This document shows, piece after piece, positions 63,381 to 64,000 of a DNA stretch of 64,000 nt; position 1 is the first letter of the stretch, and the number at the start of each line of letters is the position of its first letter. The stretch spans positions 62,001 to 126,000 of the forward strand of contig NZ_JABUOU010000003.1 of NCBI RefSeq assembly GCF_013344475.1. Direction: 5' to 3'. Made by a program: the position numbers and the translations under genes. This DNA comes from Martelella limonii (GTDB lineage Bacteria > Pseudomonadota > Alphaproteobacteria > Rhizobiales > Rhizobiaceae). A model generated the notes under the pieces. It was given only the letters and a program-made list of their open reading frames with translations, ran no database searches and had not been told where the DNA came from.

Positions 63381-64000
63381 TTGACCATCGAACACGGCTC
63401 GGTTGAGACGCGCCGGTCCCTTGCATCACTTGCAAAGCGTGAACGGGTGCTCGGGGTCGCAATCCTCTCCAGCATCGCGGCGATGCTGTTCGAAGACAGC
63501 CTGTTTCACGGCATGGACAACCCGCTGAAACTTGGGTTCGTGCTCGTCTGGCTGTTCGTGGTGATCCTCGCAGCGGCGATTGGCGTTGTGCGCCATGCCG
63601 AGAAGATTTCGGAACGCCTGGGAGAGCCCTTCGGCACCCTGGTGCTGACCCTTTCGATCACCGGCATCGAGGTAATGAGCATCACCGCCGTGATGCTGAA
63701 CGGCGCGAACAACCCGGCGCTGGTGCGCGATACGCTGATGTCGGTGGTGATGATCATCATGGGCGGCATGCTGGGGATTTCGCTTTTGCTCGGCGCGCTG
63801 CGCCACCGCGAACTGAGCTTCAACCTGCAAGGGGCAAACGCCTATCTCGGAGTGATCATTCCGCTTGCCGCCTTCAGCCTTCTGCTTCCGAATGTAAGCC
63901 TCGCAACCGAGGGACCGACGCTCAGCACGCTGCAGAAGGTGATGGTCGGCACGATGGCGGCAGGCCTCTATATCATCTTCCTGATGATGCAGATGGGCCG
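63381..64000 (+). CDS. Ca2+/H+ antiporter (ChaA-type), 5-prime part
   Basis: The frame runs off the window end. About 206 residues are visible, with four to five hydrophobic segments. EKISERLGEPFGTLVLTLSITGIEV includes the GEP-GT-TLS/A-EV-like cation/proton exchanger motif of the CaCA superfamily. The start shown is TTG with GAGGAG at 63367-63372. An in-frame ATG at 63330 would add 17 residues but has a weak ribosome site. The divalent or monovalent ion used is not decided. Confidence 0.75.
   Translation, partial: MTIEHGSVETRRSLASLAKRERVLGVAILSSIAAMLFEDSLFHGMDNPLKLGFVLVWLFVVILAAAIGVVRHAEKISERLGEPFGTLVLTLSITGIEVMSITAVMLNGANNPALVRDTLMSVVMIIMGGMLGISLLLGALRHRELSFNLQGANAYLGVIIPLAAFSLLLPNVSLATEGPTLSTLQKVMVGTMAAGLYIIFLMMQMG

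Noticed and set aside
62330-63475. A minus-strand open frame of about 380 codons near the tamB end
   Set aside because: It is opposite the conserved TamB C-terminal domain, so it is a shadow.
1-64000. CRISPR arrays, tRNA and rRNA genes
   Set aside because: I saw no regularly spaced direct repeats, no tRNA-like cloverleaf and no rRNA sequence by eye. A dedicated scan with tRNAscan or a covariance model would settle this.

Overview
This window is GC-rich chromosomal DNA from an alphaproteobacterium of the order Hyphomicrobiales (Rhizobiales). The gene order points there: rplS, trmD, rimM, rpsP, a chorismate mutase and ffh in one block, dapF, mtaB, ftsY and a septation protein A gene in the next, a class I (glycine-condensing) hemA, and a TamA/TamB pair. 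The genus cannot be fixed from the sequence alone. I saw no rRNA, tRNA, CRISPR array, transposase or integrase.

Layout. 1-3.6 kb: end of an ABC uptake system for urea or short-chain amides, with formamidase (fmdA) and an FmdB-type zinc-ribbon protein. 3.7-8.7 kb (minus): ribosome, tRNA-modification and SRP block with an acetyltransferase between trmD and rplS. 9-12.9 kb: an MBL-fold hydrolase, an AlkD-like protein, a DMT transporter and dapF. 12.9-13.9 kb: two tandem paralogous small membrane proteins. 14-20.5 kb: mtaB, ftsY, septation protein A, an M29 aminopeptidase and xseA. 20.7-22.6 kb: a compact three-gene module resembling the head-spike genes of gene transfer agents or phages, with no other virion genes in the window. 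22.6-30.5 kb: two oxidoreductases, a deoB-add-upp nucleoside and base salvage cluster, a tiny pilin-like gene, a Stf0 sulfotransferase and an M20-type amidohydrolase. 30.6-33.4 kb: a Rieske oxygenase and reductase of the betaine-demethylase type, with a RidA-like protein.

33.5-39.3 kb: Sua5/TsaC, a GlcD-like FAD dehydrogenase, a GT11 fucosyltransferase, a MATE pump and an LpxO-like hydroxylase. 39.4-43.7 kb: a permease-histidine kinase-receiver fusion with its LuxR-type response regulator. 44-50 kb: cysK, a LysE exporter, a GNAT protein, dut, prfC and a beta-hydroxyacid dehydrogenase. 50.0-50.4 kb: a short, very AT-rich patch just ahead of a CueR/HmrR copper regulator. 50.8-56.2 kb: 3-hydroxybutyryl-CoA dehydrogenase, dxr, a short-chain dehydrogenase, a serine hydrolase and hemA with an FNR/FixK-type box upstream. 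56.6-64 kb: a glycine-zipper protein, tamA, tamB and the start of a Ca2+/H+ antiporter.

Most of the content is core metabolism and translation. The parts that stand out are the orphan spike module, the tandem membrane-protein paralogues behind a double dyad, the AT-rich patch at 50.0-50.4 kb, the AT-rich palindrome at 30.54-30.59 kb, the Cys-rich linker in the permease-kinase, and a family of dispersed CGGG-type palindromes in intergenic gaps.
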